Assembly: GCF_014495685.1 (NCBI RefSeq)
Contig: NZ_JACTVI010000024.1
Coordinates: 41,280-105,279, forward strand
Source: Streptomyces sp. TRM68367
GTDB taxonomy: Bacteria > Actinomycetota > Actinomycetes > Streptomycetales > Streptomycetaceae
Length of the DNA stretch: 64,000 nt
Direction of reading: 5' to 3'
In this document: positions 57,004 through 64,000 of the stretch, in pieces
Layout of the letters: every line of letters starts with the position of its first letter
Numbering within the stretch: position 1 is the stretch's first letter
Translations under genes and position numbers: made by a program
Notes under the pieces: model-generated
Database searches by the model: none
What the model saw: the letters and a program-made list of their open reading frames with translations, nothing else
What the model was told of the DNA's origin: nothing

Positions 57004-59046
57004 TCAGGTGCGGTCGGCCGTGCGTACGATCACGGCGTCCAGGGCGATCAGTCCATCGGCAGTCAGCCGCAGCGGGTTGATCTCGATCTCGGCGGTGCCG
57101 GGGCTCGCGGCCAGGGCGGCGGCGAGGGCGGACACGACCCGCCCGAACTCGGCGCGGTCGAGCACCGGCCCGCCGCGCCAGCCGTCGAGCAGGGCGCGGG
57201 CGGCCAGGTCGTCGGGCATCGAGGCGGCCTCGGCCACCGGGAGCGGGGCGAGCCGGATCGCCACGTCGGCGAGCGCCTCGGCGGCCGTACCGCCCAGCCC
57301 CGCCAGCACGACCGGCCCGAACACGGGGTCCCGGCGCACGCCGAGCACGAGGTCGACACCGGCCGGGGCCATGGCCTCGACCAGACAGCGCCGGTCGCGT
57401 CCGATGGCGTCCAGCGCCGCGTCGAGTTCGTCGGGGGTGCGCACGCCCAGGTGGACCCCGCCGACCTCCGTCTTGTGCAGGATCGCGGCGTCGAGCACCT
57501 TGACCGCGACGGGCCCGCCCAGCAGGCGCAGGGCGTGGTGGGCGTCGGCGGGGGTGTCGCAGGCGACACGGTGCGGGGTGCGGATGCCGAGGTCGGCGAG
57601 GAAGGTCTTGGCGGCGTCCTCGTCCAGGGGGCCGGGGGGAACGGTGGCGGTCGGCGGCGGCGAGGCCCCGTCGGCCGGGAGGGCCCGCTGTCGGGCATGA
57701 GTCACCAGCGCCCGTACGGCGTTGGCGGCGGACGCCGGTCCGGTGAGTACCGGAATCCCCGCCTTGTGCAGCCGTGCCCGCTGCTCGGCCACGTCCTCGG
57801 GGAGGCCGCCGACGACCACCACGGCCGGGGAATCGGCACCGAGGCCGGCGTCCTGGGCGGCCGAGGCGAGGTCGACGCTGTCGGGCTCGGTCAGGGCGTA
57901 GACGGACAGCAGGTCCACCTCCGGGTCGGCGGCGGTGGTGTCGAGCACGCGGGCGAAGGTCTCGCCGGGCCGGCCGGTGTCGACCGGGTTGCGCTGGTAG
58001 GTGAGCGGGCTCAGCAGCCCGCCCAGCGTGCGCTGCGTGGCCTCGGACAGCTCCGGCGTCCGGATGCCGTCCGTGCCTGCCCGGTCCGCCAGCAGCAGCC
58101 CCGGCCCGGCCTGGGCGGTCACGATGGCGAGCCCCGGGTCCGGGTGCGGACGCAGCTGGATCCGGGAGAGCGCGGTGAGCGCGTCCACCATCTCCCGCTC
58201 GTCGTCCACGACCACCGCCCCGGCCTGCCGCAGCGCGGCCCGTGTCGTACGCCAGCTCGTGGCCAGCGCCCCGGTGTGCGACCGGGCGAAGTCACCGACG
58301 TCACTGCGGCCGACGACCAGCGCCACGACCGGCTTGACGGCGGCCACCAGCCGTACGGCGGCCACCAGCCGTGGCCCGTCCGGAACCGTCTCCAGGTGCA
58401 GGGCCACGGCCGTCGTACGACCGTCCCCGGCGAGGTGCTCCAGTGCGTCCGCCACCGTCACGTCGAGGCCCGCCCCGACGCCCACACCGAGGCTGATGCC
58501 GTTCCCGGCGGTCACCAGGTCGAAGGCGAGCGCGTGGTTGACGCCGCCGCTGGCCGCGACGACCGCGACGTCCCCGGCGGGAAGCTGCCCGGCGGCGGGC
58601 ACGAAGCTGGCCGTCAGGCCGAGATGAGGCGCGAAGAAGCCGGAGGTGTTGGGGCCGAGCAGCCGGATGCCGGTCTCGTCGGCGACGCGGCGCACCGCCT
58701 CCGCGTACTCCTCGCCCTCCGGGCCCGCCTCGCCGAAGCCGCCCGCGCAGATCAGCGCGGCACGGCAGCCCGCTGCGGCCGCCTCGGCGAGCGCGTCCGC
58801 GCAGCCGGCCGCCGGCACGCACAGCACCGCCAGGTCGAGCCGTCCGCCGACGTGCTCGGCCGCTTCGGCGACCGAGGCGTACACACCCTCGTCGGGGTCC
58901 GGGCGGCGCGCGTTGACGAGGGCGCGGGCCCCGGGGAAGGCGGCCAGGGAACGGGCCATGGCGGCGCCGAGCTTGCCGCTCTGCCGCGAGGCGCCGATCA
59001 CGACCACGCCCTCGGGGGCGAAGAGCGGCGTCAGGTTCGTGGTCAT
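57004..59046 (-). CDS. ADP-forming acyl-CoA synthetase-like protein, probable salicylyl-CoA synthase
   Basis: In this 680-residue protein, an N-terminal CoA-binding domain (FAPEGVVVIGASRQSGKLG, LLGPNTSGFFAPH), a succinyl-CoA-ligase-like flavodoxin domain (SHTGALATSWRTTRAALRQ, IVTAQAGPGLLLADRAG) and a C-terminal ATP-grasp domain (GGPVAVKVLDAAILHKTEVG, GLGGTAAEALADVAIRL) are recognisable. In the salicylate pathway of strain WA46 a CoA-synthase accepts the aryl-AMP. That role is inferred from position. Two nt from the monooxygenase stop and 11 nt from the ligase start. Confidence 0.85.
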   Translation of the reverse strand: MTTNLTPLFAPEGVVVIGASRQSGKLGAAMARSLAAFPGARALVNARRPDPDEGVYASVAEAAEHVGGRLDLAVLCVPAAGCADALAEAAAAGCRAALICAGGFGEAGPEGEEYAEAVRRVADETGIRLLGPNTSGFFAPHLGLTASFVPAAGQLPAGDVAVVAASGGVNHALAFDLVTAGNGISLGVGVGAGLDVTVADALEHLAGDGRTTAVALHLETVPDGPRLVAAVRLVAAVKPVVALVVGRSDVGDFARSHTGALATSWRTTRAALRQAGAVVVDDEREMVDALTALSRIQLRPHPDPGLAIVTAQAGPGLLLADRAGTDGIRTPELSEATQRTLGGLLSPLTYQRNPVDTGRPGETFARVLDTTAADPEVDLLSVYALTEPDSVDLASAAQDAGLGADSPAVVVVGGLPEDVAEQRARLHKAGIPVLTGPASAANAVRALVTHARQRALPADGASPPPTATVPPGPLDEDAAKTFLADLGIRTPHRVACDTPADAHHALRLLGGPVAVKVLDAAILHKTEVGGVHLGVRTPDELDAALDAIGRDRRCLVEAMAPAGVDLVLGVRRDPVFGPVVLAGLGGTAAEALADVAIRLAPLPVAEAASMPDDLAARALLDGWRGGPVLDRAEFGRVVSALAAALAASPGTAEIEINPLRLTADGLIALDAVIVRTADRT

Positions 59047-59048
59047 GG

Positions 59049-60578
59049 CTACGCCCGCCCCTCTTCCGTGGAACCGACCAGATCGGCGCGCCCGGACAGC
59101 AGCAGCGTCTCGGCGCGGTCGGCGTCCATCCCGTCCTCCACGATCAGCGCGGGCACCCCGTGCACCAGCCGGGCCTGTTCCGCGAGCAGCTGCCGGGTGA
59201 GGGCGGTCCCGGCGTGGACGGCGACCAGTTGCGGCGGGGTCGTACCGCTCACGGCACTGGCCAACTCCTCGTACACCGCGGGCAGTCGCGCCTCGCCCTG
59301 CGGCGCGGTCAGCGACAGGCACGCCACCCCCGCGAGGTCGGCGCCGGTCACCCACCGCACCGCGAACTCCTGCCCGCCCACCCGCAACGGCGTCTCCAGG
59401 GGGTCCCGCCCCTCGTGCGCCGCCCGCCAGTCCCCTACGACCTGCTCGACGAACTCCGGGTCGCGGCGCGCGATCCGTTCCTTGCCGATGCTGCGGGAGA
59501 GGAAGTGGAAGGCGAACCGGGTCGGTTCGAACGCGTCGTGGTAGCGCCCGAAGTGCTCCCACCAGGACAGGCTCGGCCGGGCGGAGGCCTGGATCTTCTC
59601 CACCGAGGGCCGCGCCGCCGCCTCGTACGCCTCCAGGGCGGCCGGCAGGTCGTCGCGGTGGGCGAGCAGGCTGCCGGCGAGGGCGATGGCGTCCTCCATG
59701 GCCATCTTGGTGCCGGAGCCGACGGAGAAGTGGGCGGTGTGCGCGGCATCGCCGAGCAGGACGACGTCGCCGCTGTGCCAGCGGCGGGTGCGGCGGGTGC
59801 GGAAGTTGCCCCAGCGCGAGTTGTTGACCAGCAGTTCGTGGCCGTCGATCTGCTCGGCGAAGAGCTTCTCCAGGTACGCCTTGGTCTTCTCGTCGCTCGG
59901 GCCGGGCGGCTGCGAGGTGTCGAACTCGTCGAGCCCCGCCCTGCGCCAGGACTCCTCGTCCGTCTCCACGATGAAGGTGCTGACGCCGTCGCTGATCGGG
60001 TAGCCGTGCACGGCGAACGTGCCGTGCGGCCCGTGCTCGTGCACGAAGGTCAGGCCGTCGAAGGGATACGTCGTGCCGAACCAGATGAACTTGGCGGTCG
60101 CGACCTCCACCTCCGGCACGAGCACGTCGGCGAGGCGGTCACGGAAGCGCGAGTTCGCCCCGTCGGCGGCCACGATCAGGTCGTAGTCGGGCAGCTGCGC
60201 CGGATCGGCGGGGACCTCGTGGCTGAACCTCAGATCGACACCGACCTCCGCCGCCCGCCGGTGCAGCAACTGGAGCAGGGTCTTGCGGGTGATCGCCGCC
60301 ATGCCGTTGCCGCCACAGCGGATCCGCTGCCCCTTGAGCCGTACCTCGATGTCGTCCCAGTGACGCCCGTGCTCCGCGAGAGCGGTGCGCAGGACGGGGT
60401 CGGCGGCGTGGATGCCGGCCAGGGTCGCATCGGAGAAGACCACGCCGAAACCGAAGGTGTCGTCCGGGCGGTTCCGCTCGAAGACCGTCACCTCGACCGA
60501 CGGATCGGCCTGCTTGAGGAGCGTTGCGAAGAACAGCCCGCCGGGGCCCCCTCCCACGCAAGCGATCCGAGAAACCAT
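59049..60578 (-). CDS. FAD-dependent monooxygenase, probable salicylyl-CoA 5-hydroxylase
   Basis: The 509-residue group A flavoprotein hydroxylase has FAD motif IACVGGGPGGLFFATLL (residues 5-21), YDLIVAADGANSRFRD (DG motif) and VVLLGDAAHTAHFSVGSGTKMAMEDA (GD motif). Residues from about 400 form an extra domain with hydroxylase-oxidoreductase similarity. Resemblance to salicylyl-CoA 5-hydroxylases (SdgC type) and the neighbouring CoA genes favour that substrate. ATG 60578 is chosen because GGAGG lies 8 nt upstream, although ATG 60593 is in frame. First gene of the operon. Confidence 0.88.
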   Translation of the reverse strand: MVSRIACVGGGPGGLFFATLLKQADPSVEVTVFERNRPDDTFGFGVVFSDATLAGIHAADPVLRTALAEHGRHWDDIEVRLKGQRIRCGGNGMAAITRKTLLQLLHRRAAEVGVDLRFSHEVPADPAQLPDYDLIVAADGANSRFRDRLADVLVPEVEVATAKFIWFGTTYPFDGLTFVHEHGPHGTFAVHGYPISDGVSTFIVETDEESWRRAGLDEFDTSQPPGPSDEKTKAYLEKLFAEQIDGHELLVNNSRWGNFRTRRTRRWHSGDVVLLGDAAHTAHFSVGSGTKMAMEDAIALAGSLLAHRDDLPAALEAYEAAARPSVEKIQASARPSLSWWEHFGRYHDAFEPTRFAFHFLSRSIGKERIARRDPEFVEQVVGDWRAAHEGRDPLETPLRVGGQEFAVRWVTGADLAGVACLSLTAPQGEARLPAVYEELASAVSGTTPPQLVAVHAGTALTRQLLAEQARLVHGVPALIVEDGMDADRAETLLLSGRADLVGSTEEGRA

Positions 60579-60628
60579 GGCTTGTGCCTCCATGTCCAGT
60601 ACCGGAGCGAGCCGCCCCGCACACCGAC

Positions 60629-60658
60629 ATTGTGTGTCACTAGCCACACGGACGTCAA
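60629..60658 (-). promoter_or_regulatory. Promoter and possible PaaX operator of the salicylate operon
   Basis: On the minus strand TTGACG (60658-60653) and CACAAT (60634-60629) are separated by 18 nt. The spacer carries an inverted repeat CGTGTG...CACACA (arms at 60645-60650 and 60631-60636). Binding there would block the promoter. Confidence 0.45.
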
Positions 60659-60753
60659 TCATCTGTTACTCAAATGAAGGGCCGTGCCGCCTGACGTTAC
60701 GGCTGATGCGATGCACCTCCGCAACGGCCGTCCGTATGACATAGTCGGTTTTC

Positions 60754-61569
60754 GTGAAACCTCGATCGATCGTCTTCGACCTGTTCGGCGACTACGTCCG
60801 CTACCGCGGAGGCGCCGCCCGGCTGCGCACCCTCAGCACACTGATGGGCTGCTTCGGCGTCGGCGACAGCACGGTGCGCGTGGTGCTCGCACGCCTGCGC
60901 AAGGAGGGCTGGTTCGACGTCCGGCGCGAGGGCAGAGAGACGCTCTACACGCTCAACACGCGCAGTCTCCAACTGCTCGACGAGGGCCGCTCACGCATCT
61001 TCGACCCGGCCCCGTCCGACTGGGACCGCCACTGGTACATGGTCATCTACTCGGTCCCCGAGACCGAGCGGGGCGTACGCGACCGCATCCGCAAGGAGCT
61101 GGCCTGGCTGGGCTTCGGCCCCCTGGCCCCCTCCACGTACGTCTCCCCGCACGACCGCATACGGCAGGTGAGGGAGAAGTTCGCCGACGAGCCCGCCGTA
61201 CGCCTGGACACCCTGCGTTGCCAGTCGTCGGGCCTCCCCGTCGACCGCGAGATGGCCGCCCGCTGCTGGGACCTGGCCGCCCTCAACGAGGACTACCGGG
61301 AGCTGCTGCGCACCTACCGCGGCCGGATGCCGTCCTACCGGGCTGGGCATCTCAGCCCCGAGGAGGCGATGGTCGAGCGCATGCAACTGACGTACGACTA
61401 CCGCAAGTTCCCCTTCCGCGATCCCGACCTGCCGACCGAACTCCTCCCGGCGGGCTGGGTGGGCCACGAAGCGCACGAGATGTTCCTGGAGGCCCACGAA
61501 CTGCTGGGTCCTGCGGCCGAGTCCTTCTACGACGAGGTGGCCGGATCCCGTCCGGTGTCACAGAAATAG
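60754..61569 (+). CDS. PaaX-family transcriptional regulator
   Basis: This 271-residue protein begins with the PaaX winged helix (SIVFDLFGDYVRYRGGAARL, VGDSTVRVVLARLRKEGWF), followed by the central PaaX domain (WYMVIYSVPETERGVRDRIRKELAWLGFGPLAPSTYVSP) and the C-terminal PaaX_C part. PaaX repressors respond to aryl-CoA esters, matching a pathway that passes through salicylyl- or gentisyl-CoA. Divergent from the operon by 175 bp, so it most likely represses it. GTG start. Confidence 0.9.
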   Translation: MKPRSIVFDLFGDYVRYRGGAARLRTLSTLMGCFGVGDSTVRVVLARLRKEGWFDVRREGRETLYTLNTRSLQLLDEGRSRIFDPAPSDWDRHWYMVIYSVPETERGVRDRIRKELAWLGFGPLAPSTYVSPHDRIRQVREKFADEPAVRLDTLRCQSSGLPVDREMAARCWDLAALNEDYRELLRTYRGRMPSYRAGHLSPEEAMVERMQLTYDYRKFPFRDPDLPTELLPAGWVGHEAHEMFLEAHELLGPAAESFYDEVAGSRPVSQK

Positions 61570-61570
61570 T

Positions 61571-61599
61571 GCCGGGCCCGTACGTCGTACGGGCCCGGC
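61571..61599. terminator. Bidirectional hairpin terminator
   Basis: GCCGGGCCCGTAC (61571-61583) and GTACGGGCCCGGC (61587-61599) form a perfect 13-bp stem with a 3-nt loop between the convergent paaX and secreted-protein genes. Confidence 0.85.
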
Positions 61600-61607
61600 T
61601 TCTGGTC

Positions 61608-62420
61608 TTACGGCCTTACGGAAGCAGGGAACCCAGCAGGGAGCCGACGGCGGTCGTCCTCCCCGTCGAACGTCCGCGAGCCGCAGCCCGCGAGCGTGAC
61701 CTTGACCGGCCCGTCGCTCACCACGCGCAGCTTCGCCCCGCAGTCGACCTTGGCCCGCTGCGGGTCGATGGTGACGGCGCCGATGTTCCTGGCGTCGATC
61801 ACCAGCTCGTTCGCCTTCGAGGCGGCCACCGGGGCACTGCCCAGCTCCCGCCCGTCGGCGGCGCCCACGACGTCGGCTGTCGTGCCGTGCACGGTCACGA
61901 AGACCTGGGCCGGCATCACGGTGTTCGCGCCGTGCGGGGCGGGCAGCGGCTGGTCCGAGTCGCCGAGGGCGATGGTGGTGGCCACCAGGCCCGGGTCGGT
62001 CATCGTGGTGTACGCGATGCGGAAGGCGGTCGCGTCGGCAAGGGGCTTGGCCCGCAGCTCGACCAGGTCGGCGGCGTTGGAGCGGTAGGCCGGGTCGGTC
62101 GGGTAGGTGTAGGTCCTCAGCAGGGTGTTGACCGGCCACTCGTAGTCGGGACCGGCGCCGTGGTCGTCCCAGAGGCAGCCCTGGTAGAGGAACTCGCCCT
62201 CGCGGTACGCGCTGGACATGCAGACGCGGGTCGGATCGGCCTTCCAGACTCCGGTGTTCTCCAGCTGGGGCGCCTTTGCCTCGGGCTCGTTGAGGATCTG
62301 AGGGCCGGGCCAGGCCCGCGCCTGCGACGTGTCCTTCGCGGCCGTGGCGGCCGGTACTCCGGCCATCGCCGTGGCGAAGGCCACGGCGGCGACGGTCAGC
62401 GACCTGGACAACGTGCTCAT
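61608..62420 (-). CDS. Secreted protein, probably a chimera of two larger extracellular proteins
   Basis: In this 270-residue protein the signal peptide is SRSLTVAAVAFATAMAGVPA ending ATAA. Residues 30-185 (YREGEFLYQGCLWDDHGAG, YTYPTDPAYRSNAADLVELR, IALGDSDQPLPAPHGAN) match the N-terminal part of large Streptomyces secreted proteins with a glucodextranase-like layout. From about residue 190 the text changes to NELVIDARNIGAVTIDPQRA, KVDCGAKLRVVSDGPVKVTL, and it ends in a charged tail (FDGEDDRRRLPAGFP) that looks like a shifted frame. Its ATG overlaps the transporter stop by 4 nt. Confidence 0.6.
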   Translation of the reverse strand: MSTLSRSLTVAAVAFATAMAGVPAATAAKDTSQARAWPGPQILNEPEAKAPQLENTGVWKADPTRVCMSSAYREGEFLYQGCLWDDHGAGPDYEWPVNTLLRTYTYPTDPAYRSNAADLVELRAKPLADATAFRIAYTTMTDPGLVATTIALGDSDQPLPAPHGANTVMPAQVFVTVHGTTADVVGAADGRELGSAPVAASKANELVIDARNIGAVTIDPQRAKVDCGAKLRVVSDGPVKVTLAGCGSRTFDGEDDRRRLPAGFPASVRP

Positions 62421-63457
62421 GCGGTACGGACCTCCACCTGGGCCGCCTGCTCGGAGGCCTGCGTGGCCTTGCCCGGCAGCAGGAGTACGACGGCCGTGGC
62501 GAGCGCGGCGGGGATGGCGAAGGCGTAGAAGTTCCACTCGATGCTGACCTTGGAGTCCAGCAGCAGACCGCCGAACAGCGGTCCCGTGATGGCACCGAAG
62601 CGCCCGATGCCGAGGGTCCAGCCGAGCGCGGTGGCCCGGACCTCCACCGGGAAGTGCTGAGCGACGTAGCCGAGGACCAGGATCTGGGCGCCGATGGTGC
62701 CGAAACCCGCGATGGCGACGAGGACATACATCAGCGGCGCCGCGGTGGCGATGCTGAGCAGGGACATCGAGGCGGCGGCCGCCAGGAAGGACAGCAGGGT
62801 GATCGGCTTCATGCCGAACCGGTCACCCAGCGGCGAGAACAGCACCGAGCCGATGACCGCGCCGAGGTTCATCACCAGCAGGAACAGCAGGGAGCTGGAC
62901 AGGGGGTAGCCGGCGGATCGCATGATCTGCGGGAGCCAGGTGTTCAGGCCGTACACCAGCAGCAGGCCGAAGAAGCTCACCACCGCGAACAGCACGGCGG
63001 GCAGCGCGTGGCGCCGGTTGAACAGGGCGGCCGGGCCCCGCTTCGGCTGCGGCTCGGCCGTGGCGGGAGGGGCCTCCGGCACGGGAACGCCCAGGCGCGC
63101 CGCGGTCCGCTCGGCCTCCTCAAGGCGCCCCTTCGCGACCAGGAACACCAGCGATTCCGGCACGTAGCGCACCAGCAGCGGCAGGATCAGCAGCGGAACG
63201 GCACCGAGCCCGAACAGGAACCGGAAGCCCCACACCGGCAGCAGCGCCATGGCCAGCACCGCGGCGAGGATGCCGCCCACGGAGTAGCCGGAGAACATCA
63301 GCGCGTTGTTGAAGCTGCGGCGGCTCGGGTCGGAGTACTCGGCCGTGAGCGCCACGGCGGTCGGCATCACGCCGCCGAGCCCGAGCCCGGCGAGCAGCCG
63401 GAAGAGTCCGAACCTGATCGCCGCCGCCTGGTTCGCCGCCGGCTGCGACTGCTTCAC
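62417..63457 (-). pseudogene. Aromatic acid MFS transporter lacking its N-terminal third
   Basis: The frame encodes FGLFRLLAGLGLGGVMPTAV, SFNNALMFSGYSVGGILAA, a hydrophilic central loop and LGDRFGMKPITLLSF, typical of AAHS-family benzoate/4-hydroxybenzoate symporters. Only about 346 residues and eight or nine helices remain; intact members have twelve helices and about 440 residues. The conserved DGYD-type first helix is missing. GTG 63457 (KQSQPAANQ) is the best available start but is probably not original. It could have served salicylate uptake. Confidence 0.7.
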
Positions 63458-63540
63458 CCTCTGTGGGACACAGCCGGCCCGATAGCATCGAATGCGACAA
63501 GGGCAACAGACTCGATCAACTCAGGGGACGGGCCGGCGGT

Positions 63541-64000
63541 CATGGGTGGGGCAGCGGGGTTGCGAGTGCCGGTGGGCGAGGACTCTGAGCGGTGGGTCAC
63601 ACGCGTGGGCTGCCGTCGTGTCCTGTTCATCGTGCACAACGTCACCTCCGCGACCCGCCTGCTGGATGTGCTCCCGCTGTTCCACAGCGACGTTCGCGTG
63701 CAGTTGCTGGCCACCTGTACAGGTTCGTCCCCGTTTCTCGCCGGAGTGCCCGAGTTGTTGGCACGGGCAGGACTGCCGGCGCTCCCTTGGGAACAGGCCA
63801 AGGACACGACGTTCGATCTTGCGGTGGCGGCGAGCTACGGCGGCGAACTAGGTGCAATACAAGGCAAATTGGTCATATTGTCGCACGGCGTAGGGTATAA
63901 TAAGAAACTTGCGACGCCGGACGCCGGACGCCGGACGCCGGACGCCGGACGCCGGACGCCGGACGCCGGACGCCGGACGCCGGACGCCGGACGCCGGACG
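63541..64000 (+). CDS. Partial CDS, translation-like surface/metabolite-cluster protein of unknown function
   Basis: An open frame runs from ATG 63541 to the window edge. It reads CRRVLFIVHNVTSATRLLDV, LPLFHSDVRVQLLATCTGSS, PFLAGVPELLARAGLPALPWEQ, AVAASYGGELGAIQGKLVI and LSHGVGYNKKLATPD, recalling large Streptomyces proteins with a GT-B/CDP-glycerol-transferase-like opening. From residue 125 the frame is PDAGRRT repeats made by a 7-bp DNA repeat. Codons near 63845-63910 are unusually AT-rich (ATA, TAT, AAT, AAA), unlike the neighbours, which suggests transfer. Function unknown. Confidence 0.55.
63913..64000. repeat. Heptanucleotide tandem repeat (GACGCCG)n
   Basis: Twelve exact copies of GACGCCG fill 63913-63996 and the tract continues to the window edge with no interruption. 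Because 7 is not a multiple of 3, three units encode a 7-residue repeat and gain or loss of one unit shifts the frame. Confidence 0.95.

Noticed and set aside
63913..64000. Possible CRISPR or attachment site
   Set aside because: The unit is 7 bp, perfectly tandem, without spacers or an integrase gene in view.

Overview
The window is chromosomal DNA of a Streptomyces (Actinobacteria). The composition is very GC-rich with strong third-position GC bias, GTG and TTG starts are common, many genes overlap by 4 nt (ATGA/GTGA), and several genes appear leaderless (a TANNNT box 6-7 nt before the start codon). The families are typical of the genus: TipA, XRE-DUF5753/DUF397 pairs, mycothiol-dependent enzymes and zinc-independent ribosomal protein paralogs. 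Up to about 46 kb the gene content looks like the conserved core next to nadB/panC-folP-ftsH-dac-ppa of Streptomyces chromosomes. This is judged from recalled family content, not from a search.

Layout. 1-4 kb: a minus-strand operon DUF2520-panC-nadB-nadC (pantothenate and NAD synthesis) with 4-nt overlaps throughout. 4-9.6 kb: a PLP aldolase-like gene, a TmrB-like ATPase, a LuxR-type two-component pair and a MidA-family methyltransferase. 9.6-14.2 kb: a stand-alone NuoD-like subunit facing the methyltransferase, two bacterial-PH membrane proteins and a coiled-coil membrane protein. 14.3-17.5 kb: an esterase and an MprF-like lysyltransferase. 17.7-25.5 kb: folate genes folP/folB/folK/folE with DUF3180, then ftsH, hpt and tilS. 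25.7-32 kb: a DUF2342 metalloprotease, D,D-carboxypeptidase, pyrophosphatase, a ThrE exporter and DedA. 32-42 kb: tipA divergent from glutamate decarboxylase, a decayed ABC transporter beside a PadR regulator, DinB, a Phd/RelE toxin-antitoxin, two XRE regulators with two DUF397 proteins, aldehyde dehydrogenase and an RsbW-like ATP-binding protein. 42.5-45 kb: a Zur-type zinc-starvation island of cysteine-less S18, L31, L33, L28 and S14 plus a CobW-like protein. 45-51.4 kb: two lipoproteins, a DUF2786 protein, a truncated Clp-N gene, a MITE-like element, a family-A DNA polymerase and a glycosyltransferase.

51.4-64 kb is accessory. It carries PIN-domain and NRPS scraps and then a tight seven-gene catabolic operon. 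The inferred pathway is salicylate to salicylyl-AMP to salicylyl-CoA to gentisyl-CoA to gentisate, then ring cleavage, isomerisation and hydrolysis to pyruvate and fumarate. A divergent PaaX-type regulator sits beside it. Next come a chimera-looking secreted protein and an aromatic-acid MFS transporter that has lost its N-terminal third. The window ends inside a lower-GC gene that runs into an uninterrupted 7-bp tandem repeat.

The most interesting points are: the MidA methyltransferase facing a lone NuoD that keeps the arginine methylated in human NDUFS2; a 28-bp duplication that puts the apparent leaderless start of midA out of frame; a 29-bp element shared by the upstream regions of an RsbW-like gene and a DUF397 gene; and the heptanucleotide tract in a coding region. 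No tRNA, rRNA or CRISPR array was recognised.
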